Shown piece by piece: positions 24,491 through 37,018 of a stretch of 64,000 nt of DNA (positions are counted from its first letter, which is position 1; each line of letters opens with the position of its first letter). The position numbers were made by a program, and so were the translations under genes. Origin of the DNA: Pomacea canaliculata (Eukaryota; Mollusca; Gastropoda; Architaenioglossa; Ampullariidae). Under the pieces are notes generated by a model. That model was not told where the DNA came from. It searched no databases and saw only the letters and a list, made by a program, of their open reading frames with translations. The stretch covers positions 8,547,525-8,611,524 of the forward strand of contig NC_037593.1 of NCBI RefSeq assembly GCF_003073045.1, read 5' to 3'.

Positions 24491-27400
24491 AGCTTAACTT
24501 TGTTTTATCTAAGCCTTTCATGTAATTACCTGTTGAATATAAAAAATAATAACCATCTTTCAATGTGTTTACTACATATAACTTTAGAAACATTACTAAC
24601 GTTAAAATTAATTATTTTGTTCACTTTTAGTAAAGTCAATATGGTTGTGTTGTGTACCCAAATGTTGACTTGGCTTCAGAGAAGTACACAGTCAATAATC
24701 CCAAACAATGGTGTTTGAAAACATTGAGCAACACACGTTATAGGTTTAGATAGTTATATAGAAGTTCAGTGCCCACTAGCTTCATGGTTTTATGCCATTT
24801 ATAGTCCCTTTGCTATCTAACATTTAGTGATGCTGTCTCGCATATTGCTTTCAAATTTTTTGTGAGCATCTACTGACAGTAGCAGCCTTTAGTAGGAAAC
24901 ACTCTCATCTTTTCTTAGCCTTCAGTTTGCAGGAGTGATGGGCCAATGAACATCCAACATATAATTCTTTCATTAAAGAAATTATTTCAAAAGCTTATAG
25001 TGAGTTAACCAATTCTTGCGTCCTTATGCTCCACTGGGGGCGAATAGGAATAAAGAATAACCTATTCATGAAATCTAGAGATACATCACTGGTGCACCAG
25101 AATTTGGGCAGCTGCTCATGTTCTTTCCTCTGTATGCTAGGATTATTTTGCATGAATTATACATCTGTAGTCACATGGATTTAAAGATGTTTGATTTTTG
25201 TGGCTAGGTGGTTATTTTTTTTCTGTCAAAAATTTATGGGAAAAGCACCAGCTGTCTGGCCTTTTAGGGGGCTGACAATGATGTGCTCCTCTAGACACTG
25301 AATGGCTACAAACTTGACTAGATAGCAGTTTTTCTTTCTGATTGTTAGGAATGTTTATACATAATTGTCTTCACAAAATTCTGTTGTGTTACATTTGGTT
25401 TGAGTAAAACAATCCAACCCCCACCCAACCTTTGTTTTCTGTGCAAATGATGTAAGCTCATGTTTCCCTACATTCCTGACAAAGCAGTACATAAATACTC
25501 GCATTGCAAGTTGACTCAAATGTGTAAAATGTTCGCATCTAGTCCTGATTACTACCGAGATTTGCAGCAGAGAATGAAAACTTCGCTTTATTTTCAGCTC
25601 GCTTACCACATGACTGATGCTGATTTCGACAGCCGAATTCAGTTCACTAAGTTTACTTTTTTAGCTGCTACGACGGTCTCGAAGAAATGTCCACTTGTTT
25701 TATTCTTTCGCACGTGGTATCGTGAGAAAGAAATGAGCGTCTGAGCAGGCACAATGAACATTTAATATAAAGCGTTAATGTCGTTAGAAACGAACAATAT
25801 CCCAGAAAAAGCTTTTGAATTGTGTCGACATTGTTTAGCATCCGAGGCCACTGACAGTTGCCTTGTGGGATACCCGATTGCACTGCCGAAGTGTGTTCGT
25901 GTGACCTACCGTTCCGTGACCACGTGAAGGTCGGCGTTGAGTGAATTCTGAATGGCTATAATGCTAAGTAAGTTACACATGCGTCCATATAAGGAAGTTT
26001 CCGACTCTTTGTGTGGTCTACTAAAGAGCTTGTAATCATAGCGTGGGCACTTCTATGGGGTCCTCTTTTGACACAGCCTTTGTTTGGAAGTACACGCAGT
26101 GACCTTTCGTCCGGTATGCGATGTGACGATGTTTCGCACCGTGGGCGAGTGTGTTGCTATGTCCCAAACATTCTCTATTCTCGCTAATTCTGCGCTCGGG
26201 AAAGTAAATAGGATAGAGTAGATGTTTTTATTGACGAAATTAGACATATTTCTAGATTGTTCTATGAAAAATCACTTGGTGAGTGAATAGAACAGACTTT
26301 GAACTTTCACAACATGAAGTAAATCTCAAAATGGCTTAACTCTTAAAATTTTCGACAATTTTAACCCCAGAGGTGCTTGGCCTTAATTAACGCACTTCGC
26401 TATCGGCGTGCTTTCAGGAATGGGCAAAAACTTAAACTAGAAGACCAGTCAATTATTAATATAAAATTATTCTTAAAACTGCTGACACTTTACGAAATAC
26501 TTTCTGTGTTCATTACGGGTTTAGAGAAAAAGAATACCTAAATCACGATTTTGATAAACGCTTGATAATTGTTTTAAATTTACTGTTGACATTTAACCTT
26601 TGTTATTTTGTTTGCTGCATTAACCTTTTACGCTTAAAAATGTTCATTAAATGTGTATACGCCTAACACAAAAGGTACAAAGAAGCTTGATAATCTATGC
26701 AGGAAAGGCATCATATTTAGCTCTTTTATATAGAAAATGTTCAATGGTGGAAATATTATTACCAGTAATATAAAAAGTTCAAAGTAAAAAACATTTCATG
26801 GTTGCATTGTGCTACATTTTCAGTCCAATAAAATATAATACAATTAACTGTTAATAGCTGCCAGATTCCGGATAATTATTAAACACAATAATTCCTGCAA
26901 AAAAAAGCAAAACTTGTTAACAGAACTCGACTGCTTATATTTTGAAATAATTTAAAGATGAGCATGTTAAAATTAATATATCTTAATAGTATTGTTAATA
27001 TCGTAACATACATAATTGTAACAATGAGAAAAATGGGATTGAAATGTCGTTTTCACATTATATATTGTAAGCACCGATATTTGACAATAAAGAATACATG
27101 GGTATTACTTTCAAACATTAGTATTTTACTGTTCTACAGTTTTACATACTTCCTGCACACCAAAATCTGAAACTAAACAGTAAAAGAAAAAAAAATAAAA
27201 GCGAGAGTAAGTCATTGCACGAAGAGCTCTTAAATGTGAGGTACCGACACGTACGAAATCGCGTCGAGATGCTCTTACAGAAAACTATATGTGTGTGTTT
27301 ATAGTCAGGCTGATCCTGTTGTCTGCTAAAGCCAAGACATCACAAAATATACATGTGACAGGTACACACAAACCATACAGGAAGTGAATGTGTTGTCGCT

Positions 27401-27816
27401 GGCTTTCCCCAACCTGTGAGACAATACGTCAGTTGATTTCGCAATCTGATGAAATAAACGAATTTCTTCCACACTTTGTATCCGGTGTTACAACCTCGAC
27501 ACCATGTGTGCAGTCGACCGGTGGTTATTTGCAATATCCTAACGCAAACGTCCTTCAGGGAAGCGAAACTCCCTATTCGTGACACGAAAACGGACAATTT
27601 CAGCTACAAATGTTGTCTGTTAATGTGGGTTTCGCACCCTGTGGCAGGACATAATACTGCACACCCAGCACCTGCTGAGATAAAATTATACTGTAAATTT
27701 TCAGCGACTATCAGCCGCCACTTATTCCCCAGCTTTTAAAACGCTGAAGTGGGAATTTTTTTCTGGATTTTTCAGATTGCAATTAATTTTTTCGATGACG
27801 CTGCTACTAGGTCGAT
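24491..27816. other. Non-coding stretch
   Basis: AT-rich sequence. The 25355-25744 region is open on both strands in short frames, but no domain or splice pattern supports a gene. Nothing else recognised. Confidence 0.45.
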
Positions 27817-28187
27817 CAGTGGTTCTCAAAGTATTTCGGACCGCGGACCACTTTTACTTAAGTAAAAAATTATGGCGGAACCACCACAAGGCCTTTGTTT
27901 ATTAAAAACTCACTCTGTAAAACTATGAATTTTCAAATTTAAATTACTACGCATTTTTGTTCATACCAATTCAAAACTAAATTGTCCTTCTGTGAACAGT
28001 AGTATAGTATAAGTTGACATAAAACTACGAATACCTCGTTCTTTGTAATTTAAAATATTAATGCGAGGAATACCATCTCTTTAAAAAACAACCATTTGCT
28101 GACATATGACGACTGTCAGCCGCGGACACCTGACTTCTGCCCCATGACCACTAGTGGTCCGCGGGCCACACACTTTGACAACCACTG
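27817..28187. mobile_element. hAT-like non-autonomous element, old copy
   Basis: It begins CAGTGGTTCTCAAAG and ends CTTTGACAACCACTG, imperfect terminal inverted repeats of the type seen in hAT elements. Subterminal ggaccgcggaccac and ggtccgcgggcc blocks are also inverted. Its length is 371 bp with no transposase. The flanking 8-mers (aggtcgat and ctaaaagg) do not match, so the target duplication has decayed or the ends have been rearranged. Confidence 0.7.
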
Positions 28188-30610
28188 CTAAAAGGTGTTA
28201 ACGTATGTCATACATGTTAAACTGTTCAGATTTTTAAATCAGGCCGCAATACAACTGAAAGCATTCAGATCAGTTGTTCTGAAGAACACATCCTCGAATC
28301 ATGCCCGGCCTGGAGCAGCTATTAAAGTTGCTAGATATCTGCTGCTTGTAAACCAGTGAAAAAAGTATGATAGTAATATATATTTTTTTTTACAAATTAA
28401 TGGGTGTGGGCTTTAAATACAAGTGCGCTCAAATTAGACCAAAATTTACAGTATATCTCCTGTTTTATATTTTATTTGTAGGATGTAAAATAATAACATA
28501 CACTGTCTTATCCTACATTTTTCTCTGAATTTATACTTGGGATGGGACCGAATATAAGCTTCATTAAAAACCAGTGAACTAACTTCACGAGATCAAACAT
28601 AGTTACTCCCCTCACTGAATGAGTTCATTCTTGACACTCATACGGTTGAAATGTTTCGAGTGTTTACCGTGTGCTACTGTACGCACCACCAATTGTATTT
28701 ACGAGAACTTGGGTGCAGAGAGGGGTGGCTGGGTGCGGTGAAATGAATGTAGGGCTCTGGATAGACAGGCGGTGGAGCAGACAAAATAACCGCCGTTGCG
28801 TTTGTATTCGGTCATAACGACCTGGGATTGGCCATGGGTGTGTTTTCCTATCGCCAGCAGCGATCTACAAATAGGCGTGGGCAAGAATTGTCGTCTTTTG
28901 TGAGGTGAGGTTCTAAGACCTTTTATGAGATACTCGAGTCGGGGAGGCAAGTGGCCGTTTATTGCATTTATTCAAACTAAAGAAAGAATCCGTAGTGACA
29001 AGTATTGTGTGCCAATCTGTTTGTGCTTAAGACTGGGGTCTCTCTGACTTTTCATTCGGCCATCACCGCTCGCGTATTGCATAGATTTGAATAATTCTCT
29101 TCCAGACAGGTGGAGGAGGAAAGGGCCGGGGGAGTCATGGCCCATGCGTAGAGATTTTCCACAATAATAAAAATATTAAATAATATCACCTTAGAACCAT
29201 GTACGCACACCTTCTAATATTCGAGAATATACAAAACTTTATGACCTCCATGTAACATGTAGACCAGTTCGCTCACTCGAAAGCATAGAAACTTTTATGA
29301 AAGAAGAGACAGTGACCATATGTCAGCTCTTCCAGTTGTTTTAAACGAGATATACAAGGTTTAAACTACATAGCAAGTTTGTCTAACTTACAGCAGTTGA
29401 ATTGGATGTCAAGCCAACAAAGGGAATGTACAGGTATGTCAATACAGGTATCAAGTACACCGGGAGTAGACAACAAAGTGTTTTCGATGGTATCCGATCT
29501 GCTGCCGGCCTTCTTTCATAAGCTCCGTCTTCATATGCACACGTTGTGTTTCTGACAAGCTATGTGCCCTATGATGCTATCTGGATTTTTTTTAAAAAGT
29601 CTTTCAATGGTCTGCTTTGACCACGTTTTTCTTTCTGAAATTTAACTTGGTGGCCCCAGTTTCTTTGGGCGATACGCGAGGAGTTGGCAGTCTGGATTTC
29701 GGATCGCGTCCGGGGCGACGCTGTTCTTTCTCTACAGATGTGGCATATGGCTTGCCGTGATACAGCGTTAATGCTGAGCTCACTTCCCTTCTGCATCAGA
29801 CATTTCTCATTGCTTTCCCAGTATACTCAGCGTATATATATAAGGTACAATACCACTTTGCCAAAGATCAAACTCTTCAAAAAACACTATAATACAGTGA
29901 TATGAAGATGTGAACTCATGCGAACTGCACGCAGAAACAAACAAACAAAAAGAACCCCAAACAAGACAGACAACTGTTGTTTATTTTGAATCTTCCAACA
30001 AGGAAGTCGACAACAAAGCCAGACGTCCCTATGCAATCGGGACATGTGCTTACCAGAATAGCCCTATTTAATTTGTGTTGCACAAGCCATTGGGAGGAAA
30101 AAAAAAATAACCTTATATGTTCATAGAGCTGGGCAAATTACTTGTACCTAGAACCCTACACGCGTAAACACAAGATATACACATAAAAATACCAAAATTT
30201 ACGATCTCAATTATGATATAAAGAAAAAAACGAGTGCAGGAACTATACGAGAATTGACTAATCTACGCACGCGCGCCGTTTCAACTTGGCCGGAGGTACC
30301 CGTACCGCATACACAGTAAAGAGAGAGTTGCGCAGCTAACTAAGGGTGTTGTTTATTTCTTACTGACCTTTCTTCTACGCTGCTTAAAAGTTTTCCAGAG
30401 ACGTGTCATATGACACATGAAATTAATGACAAATGCTGACTGAAATTCGATTGAAAGTTAAAATTACAGTTACTGATTGTTATGTCGCCGGCCAATCCAT
30501 CTATACCAAATGTTAGGCAAGAGGTGAAATAAATGAGGAAATTATCCCCTAAGTGGTGACTTTTGGGCAGGATTGTGGTGGAATCTCTTTAAAGTCTGTC
30601 AGAATCTCCC
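28188..30610. other. Non-coding stretch up to the gap
   Basis: AT-rich sequence with no supported gene. The minus ORF at 29569-29796 is basic and Ser-rich with no recognisable domain. Confidence 0.4.
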
Positions 30611-30710
30611 NNNNNNNNNNNNNNNNNNNNNNNNNNNNNNNNNNNNNNNNNNNNNNNNNNNNNNNNNNNNNNNNNNNNNNNNNNNNNNNNNNNNNNNNNN
30701 NNNNNNNNNN
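30611..30710. other. Assembly gap (100 N)
   Basis: Exactly 100 N, the usual placeholder for a gap of unknown size. Any ORF spanning it is meaningless, and continuity of the flanks rests on the scaffolding alone. Confidence 0.99.
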
Positions 30711-33700
30711 TAATGATCTTTTATTATTAGAAAGCTTTATCTCATTGTAAAAAAAAGGAACTTGCTAAACCAAATCACCTAAATTCCCGCTTTTTTGTGT
30801 TTCTCCAAATTGGAAAAAGAAAACTTGTTATTAATGGTTGTTGGGTAATCTTCAAATAAGTGGTTTTTTTTTTTTTTAAGAAGGCGAAACAAAAATCATT
30901 TTCATGGGTCTATTTTAAAAACGTTTTGGTTGATAGTTGGGTTTTTTCCCCGTTTTTTCTGTTCTTTTGTTCCTTGGTTCTGTTGATAAGGTTGGGCCGT
31001 GCTCTGGTTTTTTATTTGTTGTGTGCGGTCGAGTTGTGGTGGGGTGTTGGGGCGGTGTTGTGGGTTTTATTAATATTACAGTTAAAAAACCAGGTTTGTC
31101 GTAACGCATCCCAGGTGGTGGTGCCCCCTTCTTGCCGCATTGGGGGAGCAATCCAGAAATCCCCACCCTGCCCTTCAGCTTTTTTCTCAACAGTCCCGCC
31201 GTGCAACAGGGTGGGGGCCATTCTCAGCCCCCCTCCCTTACTTCTTTCCTCCTTCCCCTCCCCCCTTTACTCTGCCCAATCTTGCCACACATTGTCAGGG
31301 TGATGCCAGCGGATACATTACTTTGAAAACCATGTGTCAGTGACGTCCATCCCTTTCAAATCATTGGCGAATGCCCGAGTCGCATATCGAAAAATAAAAA
31401 AAATTCATTAAAGGACCTATTATATTGATGTAAAAGTAACTTCTTCTTTCAATAGAAAAGCTTCAAATGGGAATAAAGGAAAGACCTAAAGTACTGAACA
31501 GAAAAAAGTCACCTCGTGCTTCTTTATTTTATCCTGTGTTTATATTGTGGTAGTAACAGTACATCAGGATGGCATCGTTGTTAAATAAAAAAACAGACAC
31601 ATTGAAATAACAATTTAAAACAGTGAGAGACTAACAGATTTTCTTCTGTTTATTTGATTTAATTGTTTATATCTGTTATTTGAGAGAAATTGATTGCGGA
31701 TATACGTTAAAGATACACCCTAAGCTCAGCGCGTACAACGCCAGACCGAAAACGTCCGTCTCCTTCAGGCAGGTGGCACTAGAAAGCCTCGCACAGCGTC
31801 AGAGTGTCCATATCGCCTAACAGTTAAAGTCAAAAACAGAGATTCATTTCACGACCCAACTGTCCATTTACGTGCCCAAAAGTGAATCGTTAAGTCCACT
31901 AGTCTTGATCACGCTACTGATACGCAGGGTGTGGCTCCTGTATGGAAGGGAGGGCAAACGGGGTAAAATATGTTTTGGATACGGTTTTTGCCACTGCTTA
32001 TGTGTGAAAATGGAATTTCACACGTTGAGATACGTGTAATGTCCTTTGATCCATTTTCGAATTTCTTACAATCGAGTGGCAATGTCGACTATGTCTGATA
32101 TGACTGCTAACATGTGTTTTAGGAAGAGACTGACGTGGTGCTAGTGAGAATGTTCCGTGCCGATCAGCAGCAAGAGCACACAAACATTTATATGACTATA
32201 TATTGTAGTAGACCTGCCTAAGTATGTTTAAATTTTCAAGTTAAAAAAGAGATGAGTAACGGTCAATAATTTTTGTTTATAACATGGCTCACTATGTTGG
32301 TCAGCAGAGAATGCGTCGGTAGTAGTCCAAAGGTCAGCCCATCGACACAATAAAAGATCAGACGATTATTAACAACATGGTTTGTGTCCCTAGCGACAGT
32401 CGGGAGCTTTTTTCATTCTGTTACTTACATCCGACAAGTAATCCTCCCCTCGCGCTCACCATCCATCGATTACATTCGTATGAACACTACTACACAGCGG
32501 AGGCCCACAAAACAAGGCGAATGGCAACATACACATTCAACAACAGCTAGACTTCTTCCTACTAGGTAGAAGATAGTAGAAGTGAAAGTCCGTACCAAGC
32601 ATAACAATTGTTGGGTGCGGCGTGGAACAGACCGCCAAGACCAGCAGACAAGCAGACAGAACAAGAAATGGGAGGCCTTTGTTGATCCGCCATCGCTGTG
32701 CCAACGGCACAGATGAGGACAGATATGATTAGGACTACTGGTACATTAGACAACAATAAAAGTAAAGATTTATTGTGCAGCAAGGTCATTAAGAATATAT
32801 GTAACTCGTAATCAACACAGGAATTCCTGAACATGATCTCATTTTCAAATGAGCTCTCATCGTCTTTCTGAATATGACAGTGTGTTTGGATTAATCAATT
32901 CTGCATTGCCACCTTGGCTGTCTGTTTATATCTGTCCTTGTTACGTGACCGACCTTAAAGTATCTATTTGATTCCTTTGGAGTACTAGGACAATGTGTTC
33001 TCTTTTATCTCTCCCCCATGTCTTATCTTTAAATTTAGTCATTTGTAGTATAATAAAAGCGTGGTTGCGCGGGCACACTGATTTTAAGCAGGAGAGCAGT
33101 GCAATTCATATTTGTCTCCAGACCTTCTCATGTTGTAAATTTCTAAGAATTGTTTCATAATACAGAATCGTCGCCCCAGAGTACAGTCTACGTAAAGTAT
33201 CATACATTAGTATGTTGTATTTGGCCGGGTAAATATATATTAGGGCAATAAAATTTTTAAGGAATGATGTCTGAAACAACTGAGTCTTAAGTTGAATAAT
33301 GAATTTGCAGGTGTTTTACCCTGTAAGATCCCAATAACTAATATAAAGTGATTCCTATCTACATGGATGCCTTTTAATCGGCAGGTCCAAAAATAATGTC
33401 TGTTGTGATACTGGTTAAGGACCACAATAGCACATCTATGTTAATTGCCAATCATCCTCTCTTCTCTCTCTCTTCACACCACACAACATTATGTGAACAC
33501 AGTTCACAAAATGGGACAGGCACAAAACGATAATAAAATTATGCATAACAGTATATCATATATTTTGTTAACTAAACAAGGAACATTAAGTAATGTTCAA
33601 GGTTTCTGTGCATAGCTGCTAAGCTTCGTACAGAACGGTATCTTCTCCATCTGTTGGCAAATTATATTGAGACCAAACATAACCAAAGTAGGAGAAAATC

Positions 33701-36700
33701 TAAACCTTACACTCAAGGAAAAGTATATAAGTACATTCTTGGAATTTTCTTCATGTCTTTATCGTAAATGTATATGGGTAACTGGGGCGTTTATAAAAAT
33801 ACTCAAGAAAAGAATCCACCCACTAGCTTGGGCTTTTGGAACACAACAACGTCGTGCCTTCATCAGCCATCACCGGCCGATGCGACAACGGTAAAAGTCG
33901 ATTCGACTGCGTCATCCTTCAATCTGGCAAACTACATGTCTCACCCAAAAAATATTCCTGGCAAGTACCTGCAGGTGGCCAGCTAACGGTCGCCATAACT
34001 ATACCAACAATTAATGTACGGCTAAGCGCTAATTAAGTGTTATCAAAGATGATATATCAGAAAGATCGCTCAGTCGGTCGATTTCCTTCATTAAACATTC
34101 AGTCTGGCAAGCGGCTATATATCTCCCTTCACTTGGCTGTGCATGAGTCGCACATTTATTATACTAGTCTTCATAGATCGCAATTAATGTTCCATGCAAG
34201 AGTGTATATTTAATTGTGTTGTTACTTGGGTATGTACGTACCATTTCTGTTTGGTGTAGTTTGATACTTTTCTACACATTTTTTCCCAGCTTACTTTATT
34301 AACGAAATGATTTCAGACACATTTTAAAATTCAAATTTTGTTCTTTTTTATTATTACATTATTTTGTTCTTGTGAGCTTAATAGTTTTCATATTTGTTTA
34401 CTGCAATACTCAGAAAAGTATATTAAAAGATGACGAAATGAAAGGACACACACACACAGGAGAGGGGAACAAACAAACAAAGATGGATTTGCTGAGGTAT
34501 GAAGTCAGTCGTCCCTTGACCACCACGCCTTCTCTCTTAGCCTTGAGCAGATCGTAAACAGAATGACGGAGCAAGGACTGAACTCTGATCTCGTGCTTAC
34601 GAAATTCCCCAAGCTGGGTGGTATCGTTGTAAAGTCTTTGGTGTTATCTTCGCAAAGTGAGCCGTGTACTAGGTTACCGGTTTGCTAAGGTGAGTCTCGT
34701 CAGCCGCTGTGTCTGTCATTTTGTTCCCCGCGACCGGTGCATGAACCGTTAAAAGAAATACGTTTAAAAATTCCAGTTTTGCACAAGCAGAGAAAATATG
34801 TCTAAAAGGAAGGCTACTAGACTAAGTTTAGCCTATGCGTTATTATTCGGCTATGTTAAACACTTTAAATTTATTTAAAATATGTGTTTTTGGATGTTTC
34901 GTTGGAAAAGATTTTCTCGGGGATCATTTTGCGTATGGCCTCTGACCTCGTAGTGCGCACGCACTTCATGTGAGATAACTCCATAAGCAAATCAAACGAA
35001 ACCGAAACTGAAAGTTAAAATTCTTGCCGGTGGCGAAATTTCTCAGTAAACCGTCATTAATTTCTATAAAAATCCACGAGTACGCTCAGACAAAACAATT
35101 AATCTACAAACATTCAGGCTCTACCCAAGCAACTGTCAGGTAAGCAAGCGTTGCACCGAGCTGGCTCATGATGCCCACTGCCATAATAATATACATTGTA
35201 TATATACTGTATATAATCATATCGCGAACTAATAACCCAATATATGTCTGTGATTATATATCATAATCACGCTTAGTTCATCTGTGCAGAGGTACGGTAA
35301 ACTATCAGTCAAATTAGAAATATATTTCCTTTCTGTGATAGAAAACAATATTCAAGATTGTCGATCCGCATTTATGTCTTAAGATGCATTTATTACTTTG
35401 ACATCTCTCACTACCCAAATTAAAATTTGATATAATTGGAAGGTTTTGAAGGGTTTTTATACATATTACTAAATCTTAGAGTATTCTTCATTAAGCTGTA
35501 TTCTCATATAATGCTGATGCAGTATAAAAAAAAAGATGTGTGTTCCTTGCCAGAAGTTTTTGACCTCAAGGCCCTGCAAATATAAAGTAATGAGGGCTCA
35601 ACACAGAATATAAATTTTGAATTATTTCCTAAAAGCGAAACACACATACCTATGCACTATTTAGCACAGTGTTGTTGATGAGTCATATGGCAGATGGCAT
35701 TAAGTTATTTGTAATACATTTTGACCTTCTCTTTTTGGCAATGAATGTATTGTCTGACCAGAATCAATGAAAGAATTGTGATAGGAAGTGGGAGTAATCC
35801 TTGGGATATGGTTGTCTTTGAGTGCAGATGAAACAAGGCCTTAAAATTTCAACATACAACTTTTCCTGCAATGGCTATCTTGTTGAGCCTGGCGCTTCTT
35901 CTTTATTTCTTGTTGCTGAAGTGTGCAATGAAAGAGCATGTGGCCTGACTTTGAATGACTTTGAGAACTTTTTAGAACCTTCATTCTGATCCCAGTTTTC
36001 TGAGCATAAGCATATGACTTTAAGATCTTCTAAATATTTGTAGCAGAACCTTTTCTAAACACCAAGACCTGTAATCTTTAGTGGGTTAGGTACATGTGCA
36101 TGACTGCAAATGTCTTTTAATTGTAGCAAATTCTATACTGATGAAAATAACCCATAACTGATCAAATTGGATTTGGTGTTCTGGATGCTCTTGAGGGTAG
36201 ATGTGTTTTATATTTATATCTTTATCTATCTGCCTTTCTCCATCCCTTGTCAGTGCAAAAAACTAACCTTATGCATCGTCTTCACAAATACTGTCAGTGT
36301 GTGTCCCTTGTACTTTTTCAAATTAAATTTATTTCCTGTGATGTAAATTCAACTAGCTTTAAGATTTTTTGGTGTGATTTACCAATTTATCTTTTTATGA
36401 GACACGAAAATGATGAGTTATTACACACAGTCTCCTTCTCTACATTCTCCTTGTTCAGTATTCTGTTTTTAGAAACAGGTGGTGTATTTTGCTAAGTTAG
36501 TAACTTATTTGCATTTTAACTTGCCATTTATAATATTGTGTTATATTGTAAGATTAAAGAGTGGTGGCACATTTAAACAACATCAGCATACTCTATGCTA
36601 TATAAGCTAGCAATTGTGTGCACCACTGAATATTTTTATTCTCATTGATAGTGTAAATCACACCAGGATTACATCTACCATTTCCTAAGCCAGCAATATA

Positions 36701-36900
36701 AAAGAACTTTTTAAAAACAATACACTCACAAGTTAGTAGTATTTTCTGTTCAGTTAGCCATACATCATTTAGTTTTGGTATTCACCAAATCCTTTTCTCT
36801 ACACAACTGTGATACAAATAACAAGTCATGTTTTTTTATTTGCTGTTCAGGATGTCATAGGATTGACTCTAAAGCAAAGCAGTAAGATAAGCATGCAAAA
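30711..36900. other. Non-coding stretch after the gap
   Basis: The first 600 bases (30850-31310) are unusually rich in homopolymers, G/T-rich then C-rich, and unlike their surroundings; this may be poor consensus at a contig end. The remainder is AT-rich with no supported coding exon. A tRNA-like block near 34500-34690 may be an old SINE. The last part may hold a 5' UTR exon or promoter for the helicase gene at 37019, but none could be identified. Confidence 0.4.
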
Positions 36901-37018
36901 TATCTTTTTTTAACCTAGCCTCAGTAAACACATAGCAAGTTATGGGGGATTTTAATTTATTAAAAAAAAACGTAAGTAAGCATAGTGTTGTATTTTCAGA
37001 CTTGACTAACCAAAAAGG

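Noticed and set aside
30553..30750. ORF across the run of N
   Set aside because: The frame exists only because N was translated as X.
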